DNA of 64,000 nt from Actinophytocola algeriensis. Lineage in GTDB: Bacteria > Actinomycetota > Actinomycetes > Mycobacteriales > Pseudonocardiaceae. The DNA is taken from assembly GCF_014203735.1 (NCBI RefSeq), contig NZ_JACHJQ010000001.1, positions 855,269-919,268 on the forward strand. The letters run 5' to 3'. This document shows positions 18,951-26,788 of the stretch, piece by piece. Both the position numbers and the translations under genes were made by a program. The notes under the pieces were generated by a model. The model made no database searches. It was not told the origin of the DNA and was given only the letters and a program-made list of their open reading frames with translations. How positions within the stretch are numbered: position 1 is the stretch's first letter; every line of letters starts with the position of its first letter.

Positions 18951-19013
18951 CCAACCGTCCACAGTGGATTCCCGGAGCCGTCCCGGCCGGTGATTTGACG
19001 GTGTGCTCGGAAA

Positions 19014-19793
19014 TCAGGCGCGCCAGGCCGGGTGCGGCGTGGTCAGCCCGTCGAGCGCGGCCCGTCCGGAGATCCCGGTCAGATCCCAGTCGATCGCGCC
19101 GAGCAGCAACGCGATCACCGCGTCCGTCAGCATGTTCGCGTCCTGCCAGCCCTGGCGCGTGTGCTGTTGCGGACGGACCCGGTGGCGCAGCACGAAACCG
19201 TCCAGCATGGCTTGGAGTACCGACGACAGCCGCTGATACGTCCACTCGGGACGCATCACGATGTCGAGGCCGTCCGCGAGCCTGCGGTAGATGTCGGTCC
19301 ACGCCCGCCTCGCCGTCCGTGAACTGGGCGCGAACGCCGCCGCGAGGTGCGGATGTCGCGGCAGCAGCGGGGCGAGGTGCAGCACGAGATAGCTCCTCGG
19401 GTGCTGCACGAGGTTCGACAGCAGGTCGTCGGTGACGTCCGCGATGTAGCGGGAAACCGGCACGTCCGGGTTGTGCCGGGGGCCCGGGATCACAGGCTGT
19501 TCCCGCAACAGCGCGTACACCACGGCATCCGCCAGGAAGTCGCCGCGCGTGGCCCACCTGCTGAAGAACGCGCGCCGGCGTGCCGCCTCACCGGACCACG
19601 ACGGCGCGAGCCGGATCACGTCGTCGGTGCGCAACCAGTCCAGCGCGGTCGGGAAGCTGATGTGCCCGAGGCGTTGTGACTGGCTGTCGCCCACCGGCTC
19701 CGCCTGCAGGAAGGCGTCCATGAGGTCCGCCGCCACGGAAAGGAAATGGATCGCCGTCGTGTCGTGGCGTGAGGGACGTGCGTGCAGGGCCAC
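19014..19793 (-). CDS. TetR-like transcriptional regulator with atypical DNA-binding region
   Basis: A 259-residue all-helical protein. The stretch ISFPTALDWLRTDDV then AFFSRWATRGDFLADAVVYAL resembles the helix-turn-helix of TetR proteins (compare Y-x-x-F/W-x-x-K-x-x-L), but the first helices are unusually long and the N-terminal 35 residues do not fit the standard fold. The C-terminal part has the ligand-domain helices. GTG at 19793 follows GGAGGAAA by eight bases. It diverges from the ABC permeases and points against the ABC ATPase gene, so it is the likely regulator of this export system. Confidence 0.65.
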   Translation of the reverse strand: MALHARPSRHDTTAIHFLSVAADLMDAFLQAEPVGDSQSQRLGHISFPTALDWLRTDDVIRLAPSWSGEAARRRAFFSRWATRGDFLADAVVYALLREQPVIPGPRHNPDVPVSRYIADVTDDLLSNLVQHPRSYLVLHLAPLLPRHPHLAAAFAPSSRTARRAWTDIYRRLADGLDIVMRPEWTYQRLSSVLQAMLDGFVLRHRVRPQQHTRQGWQDANMLTDAVIALLLGAIDWDLTGISGRAALDGLTTPHPAWRA

Positions 19794-19963
19794 AGGCGGT
19801 TTTCCTCCAAGGCAAGGGAACCACCAGAAAGTGTGGCCCGGCAGGCCGTTCGAGAGCAGCCCGCGAAAGGGTGAAGCTTCAAATACGGAATGTGGTTCAT
19901 CATCCGGATGGTCCTTCCGCCCTCCCCCGATTGGCGGTGATGATGGGCGAGGAGGACGAGCAA
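19794..19963. promoter_or_regulatory. divergent promoter region of TetR-like gene and ABC permeases
   Basis: No gene is seen in this 170-bp stretch. It holds two perfect 10-bp palindromes, TGAAGCTTCA (19872-19881) and CATCCGGATG (19901-19910), spaced 29 bp centre to centre. They could be operators for the neighbouring TetR-like protein, although palindromes of this size also occur by chance. Confidence 0.35.
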
Positions 19964-20764
19964 ATGGTGCAGGGAGACGGCCGGGTCGTCGGGTCGGCGC
20001 ACGCGGCGTTCATCGTCGTCGAGGGGATGTGGACCTGGTACCGGCGCAACTGGCGCGCCACCGTGGTGTCCAGCGTCGGCCAGCCCGTGCTCTTCCTGCT
20101 CGCGCTCGGGTTCGGCCTCGGGTCGCAGATCGAGCCCACCGCCGCGACCGGCGGCCTCGAGTACGTGGTGTACTTGGCACCCGCGCTCCTCGCGGCGACC
20201 TCCGTGCAGATCGCCGCGTTCGAGTCGACCTACCCGATCCTGTCGGCGTTCAAGTGGCAGCAGACCTATCTCGGCATCGCCGCGTCGCCCATCACCCCGG
20301 CCCAGATCTTCGCCGGGCACCTGACGTGGGTGGGCCTGCGTCTCGGCGTCTCGGGTGCCGCCTACCTGGTCGTGGCGGCCGCGCTGGGCGCGCTCACCGG
20401 GTTCGGCGTGCTGGGTTCGCTGGCGGTGTCGATCCTCACCGGGCTCGCGCTCTCCGCGCCGATCGCCGCGTACTCCGCGACCCTGCAGACAGAAGGACAG
20501 CAGTTCAGCGCCCTGTTCCGGTTCGTGGTGATGCCGATGACCCTGTTCGCGGGCACGTTCTTCCCGGTCGAGCAACTACCCGGGTGGGTGCGGCCGTTCG
20601 CGTGGATCACGCCGCTGTGGCACGGCACGGAACTGAGCCGCGGCGCCGCCTTCGGTGACCTGTCACTGCTCGCCGCCGCCGGCCACGTCGCGTACCTGCT
20701 GGCATTGCTGGCGGTCGGCACCTGGTTCGGCGTCCGCACGTTCACCAGAAGGCTGGCCGCGTGA
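19964..20764 (+). CDS. ABC-2 type transporter permease, first
   Basis: A 266-residue polytopic protein with six hydrophobic segments and the ABC-2 hallmark motif region MPMTLFAGTFFPVEQLP before the last segments. ATG at 19964 was selected because GAGGAGG lies nine bases upstream; the frame is open to 19769 with earlier ATGs at 19940 and 19943. The second permease starts inside its stop codon (GTGA), so both subunits are made in equal amounts. It pairs with the ATPase at 18021. Confidence 0.88.
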   Translation: MVQGDGRVVGSAHAAFIVVEGMWTWYRRNWRATVVSSVGQPVLFLLALGFGLGSQIEPTAATGGLEYVVYLAPALLAATSVQIAAFESTYPILSAFKWQQTYLGIAASPITPAQIFAGHLTWVGLRLGVSGAAYLVVAAALGALTGFGVLGSLAVSILTGLALSAPIAAYSATLQTEGQQFSALFRFVVMPMTLFAGTFFPVEQLPGWVRPFAWITPLWHGTELSRGAAFGDLSLLAAAGHVAYLLALLAVGTWFGVRTFTRRLAA

Positions 20765-21576
20765 TGACGGCAGGGGACGGGTTGCTGCTGCGGGTGCTGC
20801 CGACGGGCATGTACGCGGGTCGCGCCCGCGTGCTCGTGGAGCGGTCGCTGCTGGTGAACCGGCGGGCCTGGCTCGCGGTCGTGTCCGGGTTCTGCGAGCC
20901 GCTGTTCTACCTGTTCGCCATGGGCATCGGTTTCGGCGCGCTGGTCGGTGACGTGGCCGGGCCTGGCGGCGAACCCGTCAGCTACGTCACGTTCGTGGCG
21001 CCCGCCCTGCTCGCCGCGTCCGCGATGAACGGCGCCGTGTACGACGCGACGTTCAACATCTTCTTCAAGTTCAAGTACGCCAAGCTGTACGACGCGATGC
21101 TGGCGACCCCGCTGGGTCCGGTCGACGTCGCCATCGGCGAGATCGCGTGGGCACTGCTGCGTGGCGGCCTGTACGCGGGCGGGTTCCTGACCGTCATGGC
21201 GGCGATGGGACTGCTGACGTCGGCGTGGGCGCTGCTCGCGTTGCCCGCCGCGCTGCTGGTGGCGTTCTCCTTCGCCGCGGTGGGCATGGCCTGCACGACG
21301 TTCATGCGGTCCTGGCAGGACTTCGACCTCATCCAGCTGGCCCTGATGCCGATGTTCCTGTTCTCCACGACGTTCTTCCCGCTGGACGTCTACCCCGCGT
21401 TCGTCCGCGTGGTGGTGCAGTGCCTTCCGCTGTACCACGCGATCGAGCTGATGCGGGCACTGTGTGCCGGGGTGGTCGAGGTCGGCCTGCTGTGGCACGT
21501 CGCGTACTTCGTGGCGATGGTCGCCCTGGGGGTGGTCGTCGCGGCACGCAGGCTGGGCGCCCTGCTGCTGCGCTGA
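20761..21576 (+). CDS. ABC-2 type transporter permease, second
   Basis: A 271-residue membrane protein with six hydrophobic segments and the ABC-2 motif region MPMFLFSTTFFPLDVYP, closely parallel to the first permease, so the two probably form the heterodimeric channel of a DrrB/NodJ-type exporter. GTG at 20761 overlaps the preceding stop; an ATG directly follows at 20764 and is an alternative start. A long hairpin spans its own stop codon. Confidence 0.88.
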   Translation: MMTAGDGLLLRVLPTGMYAGRARVLVERSLLVNRRAWLAVVSGFCEPLFYLFAMGIGFGALVGDVAGPGGEPVSYVTFVAPALLAASAMNGAVYDATFNIFFKFKYAKLYDAMLATPLGPVDVAIGEIAWALLRGGLYAGGFLTVMAAMGLLTSAWALLALPAALLVAFSFAAVGMACTTFMRSWQDFDLIQLALMPMFLFSTTFFPLDVYPAFVRVVVQCLPLYHAIELMRALCAGVVEVGLLWHVAYFVAMVALGVVVAARRLGALLLR

Positions 21577-21596
21577 CGCCGCGGCAGCAGGGCGCC
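21556..21596. terminator. bidirectional terminator between ABC permease and DoxX gene
   Basis: GGCGCCCTGCTGCTGCG (21556-21572) pairs with CGCGGCAGCAGGGCGCC (21580-21596): 17 bp with one G-U pair and a 7-base loop. The permease stop codon is in the loop and the opposing doxX-like gene ends six bases beyond, so the same structure can end both transcripts. Confidence 0.85.
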
Positions 21597-21602
21597 GCAG
21601 TG

Positions 21603-22013
21603 TCAGAACAGCGGACCGGTGATCGTGATGCCGAGCTCGCTGCCGTAGCCCGCGTACAGCGCGAGGATCAGCAGCGCGGCGCCGGCGAGCGCGATGTCCT
21701 TCTGGAACGCGATCATCTCATTCTGTTTGGCCATCGCGTCGGTCTCCTTCCAGAACGGGTGCATCAGGACCGCCGTCGGGATCAGGAAGATCACGAGCAG
21801 GAGGGCGCCGAGGTCGATCCAGATCCCGAGCAGCACCAGCAGTGCGCCGACGAGCATCAGCACGCCGCTGCCGAGCACGGCGAGCTTGGGCTGTGGCAGT
21901 CCGCGGGACGCGGCGTACCCGGCCATGGCGTCGGCCTTGGCGAGGTGGCCGAAGGCCGATCCGAGGAACAGGAGCGCGAACAGAATCCGGCCTATGAGAG
22001 CGACGACGTCCAT
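21603..22013 (-). CDS. DoxX-family membrane protein
   Basis: A 136-residue protein with four membrane segments. The first, VALIGRILFALLFLGSAFGHL, and the later GGVLLLLG-like and LLLVIFLIPTAVLMHPFW segments match the DoxX/TQO-small family, whose members bind electron-transfer partners or act in sulfur or oxidative-stress metabolism. ATG at 22013 follows GGAGGT; the frame extends to 22049 without a better site. Confidence 0.85.
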   Translation of the reverse strand: MDVVALIGRILFALLFLGSAFGHLAKADAMAGYAASRGLPQPKLAVLGSGVLMLVGALLVLLGIWIDLGALLLVIFLIPTAVLMHPFWKETDAMAKQNEMIAFQKDIALAGAALLILALYAGYGSELGITITGPLF

Positions 22014-22180
22014 ACCGACCTCCGTCGAAGGGGATGGTTCAGGGCTCAACTATCCGCCTGCGCGATCACGTTCGCAACACACGTCGCCACGTCGCGTGGC
22101 CATTCCGCGACCCAGCCCCGCCGAGGCCCGAGGAGCCGCCACCCGACGCCGCCGACCAGGCGGGTTACTCTTGGGCCACT

Positions 22181-24103
22181 ATGAGTGCCGAGTCCGTCTT
22201 TCCCCGTCTGGAGCCGTTGCTGCCCAGGGTGTCCAAGCCGGTCCAGTACGTCGGTGGGGAGCTGAACTCCACCGTCAAGGACTGGGACGCCACCACCGTG
22301 CGGTGGGCGTTGATGTACCCGGACGCGTACGAGGTCGGGCTGCCCAACCAGGGCGTCATGATCCTGTACGAGGTGCTCAACGAACTCCCCGACGTGCTGG
22401 CCGAGCGCACGTATGCCGTGTGGCCGGACCTCGAGGCCCTCATGCGGGAGCACGGCGTCCCGCAGTTCACCGTGGACGCCCACCGCCCGCTCGGTGCCTT
22501 CGACCTCCTCGGCGTCAGCTTCTCGACCGAGCTGGGCTACACCAACCTCCTGACCGCGCTCGACCTCGGCGGCATCCCACTGCACGCGGTGGACCGCACC
22601 GACGAGCACCCAATCGTGATCGCGGGCGGCCACGCCGCGTTCAACCCGGAGCCGATCGCCGACTTCGTCGACGCGGCGGTGCTCGGCGACGGCGAGGAAG
22701 CGGTCCTCGAGATCACCGACCTGGTCCGGACCTGGAAGCAGGAGGGCCGCCCGGGCGGCCGCGACGAGCTGCTGACCCGGCTCGCCGAGACCGGCGGCGT
22801 GTACGTCCCCAAGTTCTACGACGTCACCTTCGACGACGCCGGCGCGCTGAACCCGGTCACGCCCAACCGGGACCGGGTGCCCGCGACGGTGGCCAAGCGC
22901 ACGACGATGGACCTCGACGCGTGGCCGTACCCGAAGCAGCCGCTGGTCCCGCTCGCCGAGAGCGTGCACGAGCGGATGAGCGTCGAGATCTTCCGCGGCT
23001 GCACCCGCGGCTGCCGGTTCTGCCAGGCCGGCATGATCACCCGTCCGGTGCGCGAGCGGTCGATCCAGGGCATCGGCGAGATGGTCCACAGGGGTCTGGA
23101 GGCGAGCGGCTTCGAGGAGGTCGGTCTCCTCTCGCTGTCCAGTGCGGACCACTCGGAGATCGCCGAGGTCACCAAGGGTCTCGCGGACCGGTACGAGGGC
23201 ACCAACACAGGTCTGTCGCTGCCGTCCACCCGGGTCGACGCGTTCAACATCGACCTCGCGAACGAACTGTCCCGCAACGGCCGCCGCTCAGGGCTGACCT
23301 TCGCGCCAGAAGGTGGCAGCGAGCGGATTCGCCGCGTCATCAACAAGACGGTGTCCGAAGCCGACCTGATCCGCACGGTCAGCGCCGCGTACGCCAACGG
23401 CTGGCGGCAGGTCAAGCTGTACTTCATGTGCGGTCTGCCGACCGAGACCGACGACGACGTCCTGCAGATCGCCGCGATGGCCCAGGAGGTCATCCGCGCG
23501 GGCCGGAAAGCCAGCGGCCGCAAGGACATCCGCTGCACGATCTCGATCGGCGGGTTCGTCCCCAAGCCGCACACGCCGTTCCAGTGGGCCCCGCAGTGCG
23601 ACCCGGACACGGTCGACTCCCGTCTGCGCAAGCTGCGGGAGGCCGTGAACTCCGACCGCGGCCTCGGCCGCAACATCGGCATGCGGTACCACGACGGCAA
23701 GCCCAGCCTCATCGAAGGACTGCTGTCCCGCGGGGACCGTCGCGTTGGCCGCGTCATCGAGCGCGTCTGGCGTGAAGGCGGCCGTTTCGACGGCTGGAGC
23801 GAGCACTTCTCCTACGAGCGCTGGACCACCGCCGCCGCGGCCGAGCTCGAGCCGCTGGGCGTCAACATCGGCTGGTTCACCACGCGGGAGCGCACCGAGG
23901 ACGAGGTCCTGCCGTGGGACCACCTCGACTCGGGCCTCGACAAGGGCTGGCTGTGGGACGACTGGCAGGACGCGCTGTCCGAGCAGGAGCTGGACGACTG
24001 CCGCTGGACCCCGTGCTTCGACTGCGGTGTCTGCCCGGCCATGGGTACCGACATCGAGATCGGCCCCACCGGGCGGAAGCTGCTGCCGCTGACGCCCGTG
24101 TAG
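22181..24103 (+). CDS. TIGR03960-family radical SAM protein
   Basis: A 640-residue B12-binding-like radical SAM enzyme. The radical SAM cluster cysteines are in CTRGCRFCQAG, preceded by a cobalamin-binding-like Rossmann region that starts the protein (YPDAYEVGLPNQGV). The C-terminal part ends with cysteines in CFDCGVC. These proteins normally precede a TIGR03936 (DUF2344) partner and rne-rplU-rpmA, as they do here apart from one inserted gene. The reaction is not established; a link to tRNA or RNA modification is only suggested by the neighbourhood. ATG at 22181. Confidence 0.92.
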   Translation: MSAESVFPRLEPLLPRVSKPVQYVGGELNSTVKDWDATTVRWALMYPDAYEVGLPNQGVMILYEVLNELPDVLAERTYAVWPDLEALMREHGVPQFTVDAHRPLGAFDLLGVSFSTELGYTNLLTALDLGGIPLHAVDRTDEHPIVIAGGHAAFNPEPIADFVDAAVLGDGEEAVLEITDLVRTWKQEGRPGGRDELLTRLAETGGVYVPKFYDVTFDDAGALNPVTPNRDRVPATVAKRTTMDLDAWPYPKQPLVPLAESVHERMSVEIFRGCTRGCRFCQAGMITRPVRERSIQGIGEMVHRGLEASGFEEVGLLSLSSADHSEIAEVTKGLADRYEGTNTGLSLPSTRVDAFNIDLANELSRNGRRSGLTFAPEGGSERIRRVINKTVSEADLIRTVSAAYANGWRQVKLYFMCGLPTETDDDVLQIAAMAQEVIRAGRKASGRKDIRCTISIGGFVPKPHTPFQWAPQCDPDTVDSRLRKLREAVNSDRGLGRNIGMRYHDGKPSLIEGLLSRGDRRVGRVIERVWREGGRFDGWSEHFSYERWTTAAAAELEPLGVNIGWFTTRERTEDEVLPWDHLDSGLDKGWLWDDWQDALSEQELDDCRWTPCFDCGVCPAMGTDIEIGPTGRKLLPLTPV

Positions 24104-24106
24104 TCG

Positions 24107-25597
24107 TCAGCGGCCGGTGACCGCTGCCAACGCGTCGACCAGACCGTGGCCGTAGAACCCGTTGTACGGCTTGTAGCCCGTGCAATAGGCGTCCTGCGCC
24201 CCGGTGTCGTCCAGGTCGTAGTCGGCCGGGCAGGGCAGCGGCTCCGCTTCCTCGGTCAGCATCTTCGTGATCGTCTGCGACGTCGCTTCCGGGTTCTCCG
24301 ACGCGATGAGCGCGGCGACACCGGCGACGTGCGGGGCGGCCATCGACGTGCCGCAGAACCGGTCGTAGCCGCCCGGCACCGTGGACAGCACGCAGTCGTT
24401 CTCCTGCTGCTTGGCACCCGACGGGTCGTACGCCTTCGGTTTCGTCTCGCCGCCGGGCGCGGTCACGTCGACCACGCCGAGCCCGTAGGAGCTGTAACTG
24501 GACTTCAGCTCGTTGCGGCCCACCGCCGACACGGCCACCACGCCGCGCAGCCCCGCAGGCAGCACCTTGCAGCTGCCGTCCAGCGTGCGCCGTTCCGCCT
24601 TGCCGGAGGCGGCCGGGTTGTCGGTGGTCCGTCCACTCGGGTCGGCCAGGTCGGCGCCCTCGTTCGTGGCCGCCGCGACGGTCAGCACGCCGTGCTGCGT
24701 CGCGTAGTCCACCGCACGCCGGACCGACTCGAACACGACGTGCTCACTGTCCCGGTCGCACGTCATCAGCCAGGGGTCGACGAAGTAGCTGTTGTTGGTG
24801 ACCTTCATCTTGTTGGTGGTGGCCCACATCAGCCCGCACACCGCGTACTCCGGGAGGATGTAGCCCTGGTCGTCGACCACCTTCACCGACGCGATCCGCA
24901 CGCCGGGCGCGACACCCGTGGTGCCGCGGCCGTCGTCGGCGGCCGCGATCGTGCCCGCGACGTGTGTCCCGTGTGGCGAGGTCGTCGGCTCCCACGCGGT
25001 GGGTGCCGGGTCGGCCTTTCCGGACAGGCAGCCCGCCGACACCGAGCGATCCAGTGCCGCGCTCAGGTCGGGGTGGTTCGGGTCGACTCCCGAGTCGAGT
25101 ACGCCCACCACGACGTCTTTGCTGCCCGGGTTGATCCGGCGCGCCCGGTCCGCGCCGATCATCGTCATGTCCCACTGCTCGCCGGTGCGGTCCGTTTCGT
25201 CCACTTCGGTCGGGTTGGAGGACGTGGTCGCCATCGCGGCGGTCTCGTCCTTGCGGGGGCCTTGCTGCGCCGCCAGGGCCTCTTCGGCGCTGAACGCCCG
25301 ATCGGTGCCCATCCGCTCGGCGAAGTCGTCGTCGGACGAGCTGGCCACCGCTACGGCGATCTGTGGGTAGTAGACGGTGAGCGCACCGCATGCCGCCGCG
25401 ATCTCGTTCACGGCCTCCGGCTGGGCGGTGCCGGGCTCGAGCAGGACCAGGTACCGGAGCTCGGCGTTGCCTGTAGAGCACGCGTCGGGCGGTGGGGTCA
25501 CCGCCTGGGCGCTCGCGCTCACACCGGTCGTCACCAGGGACGTCGCGAACACCGCGGCACTGACCGCTGCCGCCGGTAGACGGCGCAGCAGAGGCAC
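24107..25597 (-). CDS. secreted S8-family subtilisin-like serine protease
   Basis: A 496-residue secreted protease. The signal peptide is clear (basic start, AAAVSAAVFATSLVTTGVSASA). A prodomain-like region is followed by the catalytic domain with Asp168 (VLDSGVDPNHPDL), His209 (SPHGTHVAGT), oxyanion Asn in VTNNSYF, and Ser418 (CGTSMAAPHVAG). Eight or more cysteines suggest disulfides. GTG at 25597 follows GGAGGT by six bases. The gene is on the opposite strand between two genes that are usually adjacent, with only three bases separating it from the upstream radical SAM stop, so it looks like an insertion into a conserved operon. Confidence 0.93.
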   Translation of the reverse strand: MPLLRRLPAAAVSAAVFATSLVTTGVSASAQAVTPPPDACSTGNAELRYLVLLEPGTAQPEAVNEIAAACGALTVYYPQIAVAVASSSDDDFAERMGTDRAFSAEEALAAQQGPRKDETAAMATTSSNPTEVDETDRTGEQWDMTMIGADRARRINPGSKDVVVGVLDSGVDPNHPDLSAALDRSVSAGCLSGKADPAPTAWEPTTSPHGTHVAGTIAAADDGRGTTGVAPGVRIASVKVVDDQGYILPEYAVCGLMWATTNKMKVTNNSYFVDPWLMTCDRDSEHVVFESVRRAVDYATQHGVLTVAAATNEGADLADPSGRTTDNPAASGKAERRTLDGSCKVLPAGLRGVVAVSAVGRNELKSSYSSYGLGVVDVTAPGGETKPKAYDPSGAKQQENDCVLSTVPGGYDRFCGTSMAAPHVAGVAALIASENPEATSQTITKMLTEEAEPLPCPADYDLDDTGAQDAYCTGYKPYNGFYGHGLVDALAAVTGR

Positions 25598-25714
25598 GGG
25601 TGACCTCCATTAGTTGGGGCGGCCGGTTCGGGGGCCGGCACTCCAATGCCCGGACGGTAGCCAGATTGCCGCTCGACAGACAAGCTCGCCGCCCGAATTG
25701 GACCTGGGGGTACG

Positions 25715-26563
25715 GTGCCAGCATTCCCGAGGGAACACCACCGGACCAGCCGGATACCACCAGAAGGAGTAGCGCTGACCCGCGACGACCGTCCGAACCC
25801 CTCCGCCTCGGCGGTACAGAAGCTGCGGCTCCGGTACGCCAAGCGCGGCCCGCTGAGGTTCACCTCACACCGGGACGTCGCACGCGCGTTCGAGCGCGCG
25901 TTGCGCCGGGCACGGGTGCCGATGGCGTACTCCCAGGGCTTCAACCCGCATCCGAAGGTCTCCTGGATCGGTGCCTCGCCGACGGGGGTCGCGAGTGAGG
26001 CCGAGTACGTCGAGATACAGCTGGTCGAGGTGCTCGAACCGGACGAGCTGGTCCGCGTCCTGGACGCGGCGATGCCACCCGGGCTGGACCTGCTGGAGGC
26101 CGTCGGTGTGCCGGTCGGCACCGGTGGAGAGGCGCTCGCGGACCGCATGGAGGCCAGCCGGTGGCGGATCGAAATTCCCGGCGTGGCGTCCGACACGCTC
26201 AAAGCGGCGTGGGAGGGACTCGTCGCGGCGGAGGTTGTCGAGGTCGAGCGCCTGACCAAGCACGGAATGCGCACGATCGACGCACGCTCCGCGATCGTCA
26301 CCGGATGGGTCGAAGATGACCCGGTCGTGTCTCCTTCAACCACTCAACCCGGACCATGTGGGATACTCGTCGTGGTTGTCCGGCAGCTGACACCTGCTGT
26401 TCGACCGGACGACGTGTTGAGTGCGCTTCGCGTCGTCGCTGCTCTGGAACCGCCGGTGCCCGCGAAGGCGACCCGGATGGCCCAGGGACGGCTCGACGAC
26501 AGCGGAGGTCTGTCCGACCCGTTGGCCCCAGACCGGGCCGCGCGGGCTTCGGCGTGCGGGTGA
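25715..26563 (+). CDS. TIGR03936-family (DUF2344) radical SAM-associated protein
   Basis: The 282-residue product contains the family's opening RYAKRGPLRFTSHRDVARAFE and the block YSQGFNPHPKVSWIGASPTGVASEAEY. It has no cysteine cluster of its own and is thought to assist the TIGR03960 radical SAM protein encoded upstream. The start is uncertain: GTG at 25715 opens the frame, but AAGGAG at 25763-25768 is ideally placed for a CTG at 25775, which would give a start closer to homologues. The protein ends in a Pro/Ala/Arg tail, 225 bases before rne. Confidence 0.88.
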   Translation: MPAFPREHHRTSRIPPEGVALTRDDRPNPSASAVQKLRLRYAKRGPLRFTSHRDVARAFERALRRARVPMAYSQGFNPHPKVSWIGASPTGVASEAEYVEIQLVEVLEPDELVRVLDAAMPPGLDLLEAVGVPVGTGGEALADRMEASRWRIEIPGVASDTLKAAWEGLVAAEVVEVERLTKHGMRTIDARSAIVTGWVEDDPVVSPSTTQPGPCGILVVVVRQLTPAVRPDDVLSALRVVAALEPPVPAKATRMAQGRLDDSGGLSDPLAPDRAARASACG

Positions 26564-26788
26564 CGCTCAACGCGACGTTGTGACTGACCTGCCGTGCTCG
26601 CCGGGAAGGCCCGGTGCACACGGCGAGAGGCGAGGATTCCCGCCGCACAGCGGCGGAAAAGACAGCACGCTTCACCGGGAGGAGCACGGTGAGGCGAGGA
26701 CAACGAGGCCCCTGTGTGGCCGCGTCCGAGAGTGCTGGTGCCTGACGGCGCCGGCGCTGATGGACGCGCCCGGGGGTGAAGGAGCTAC
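26564..26788 (+). promoter_or_regulatory. structured leader upstream of the RNase E/G gene
   Basis: This 225-bp stretch has no gene but several hairpins: CTCGCCG/CGGCGAG (26597-26603 with 26621-26627), CCGCCG/CGGCGG (26640-26645 with 26651-26656) and TCACCG/CGGTGA (26672-26677 with 26687-26692, with GGAGGA in its loop). RNase E genes in other bacteria autoregulate through structured 5' leaders, so this may be such a leader; that is inference. Confidence 0.4.
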
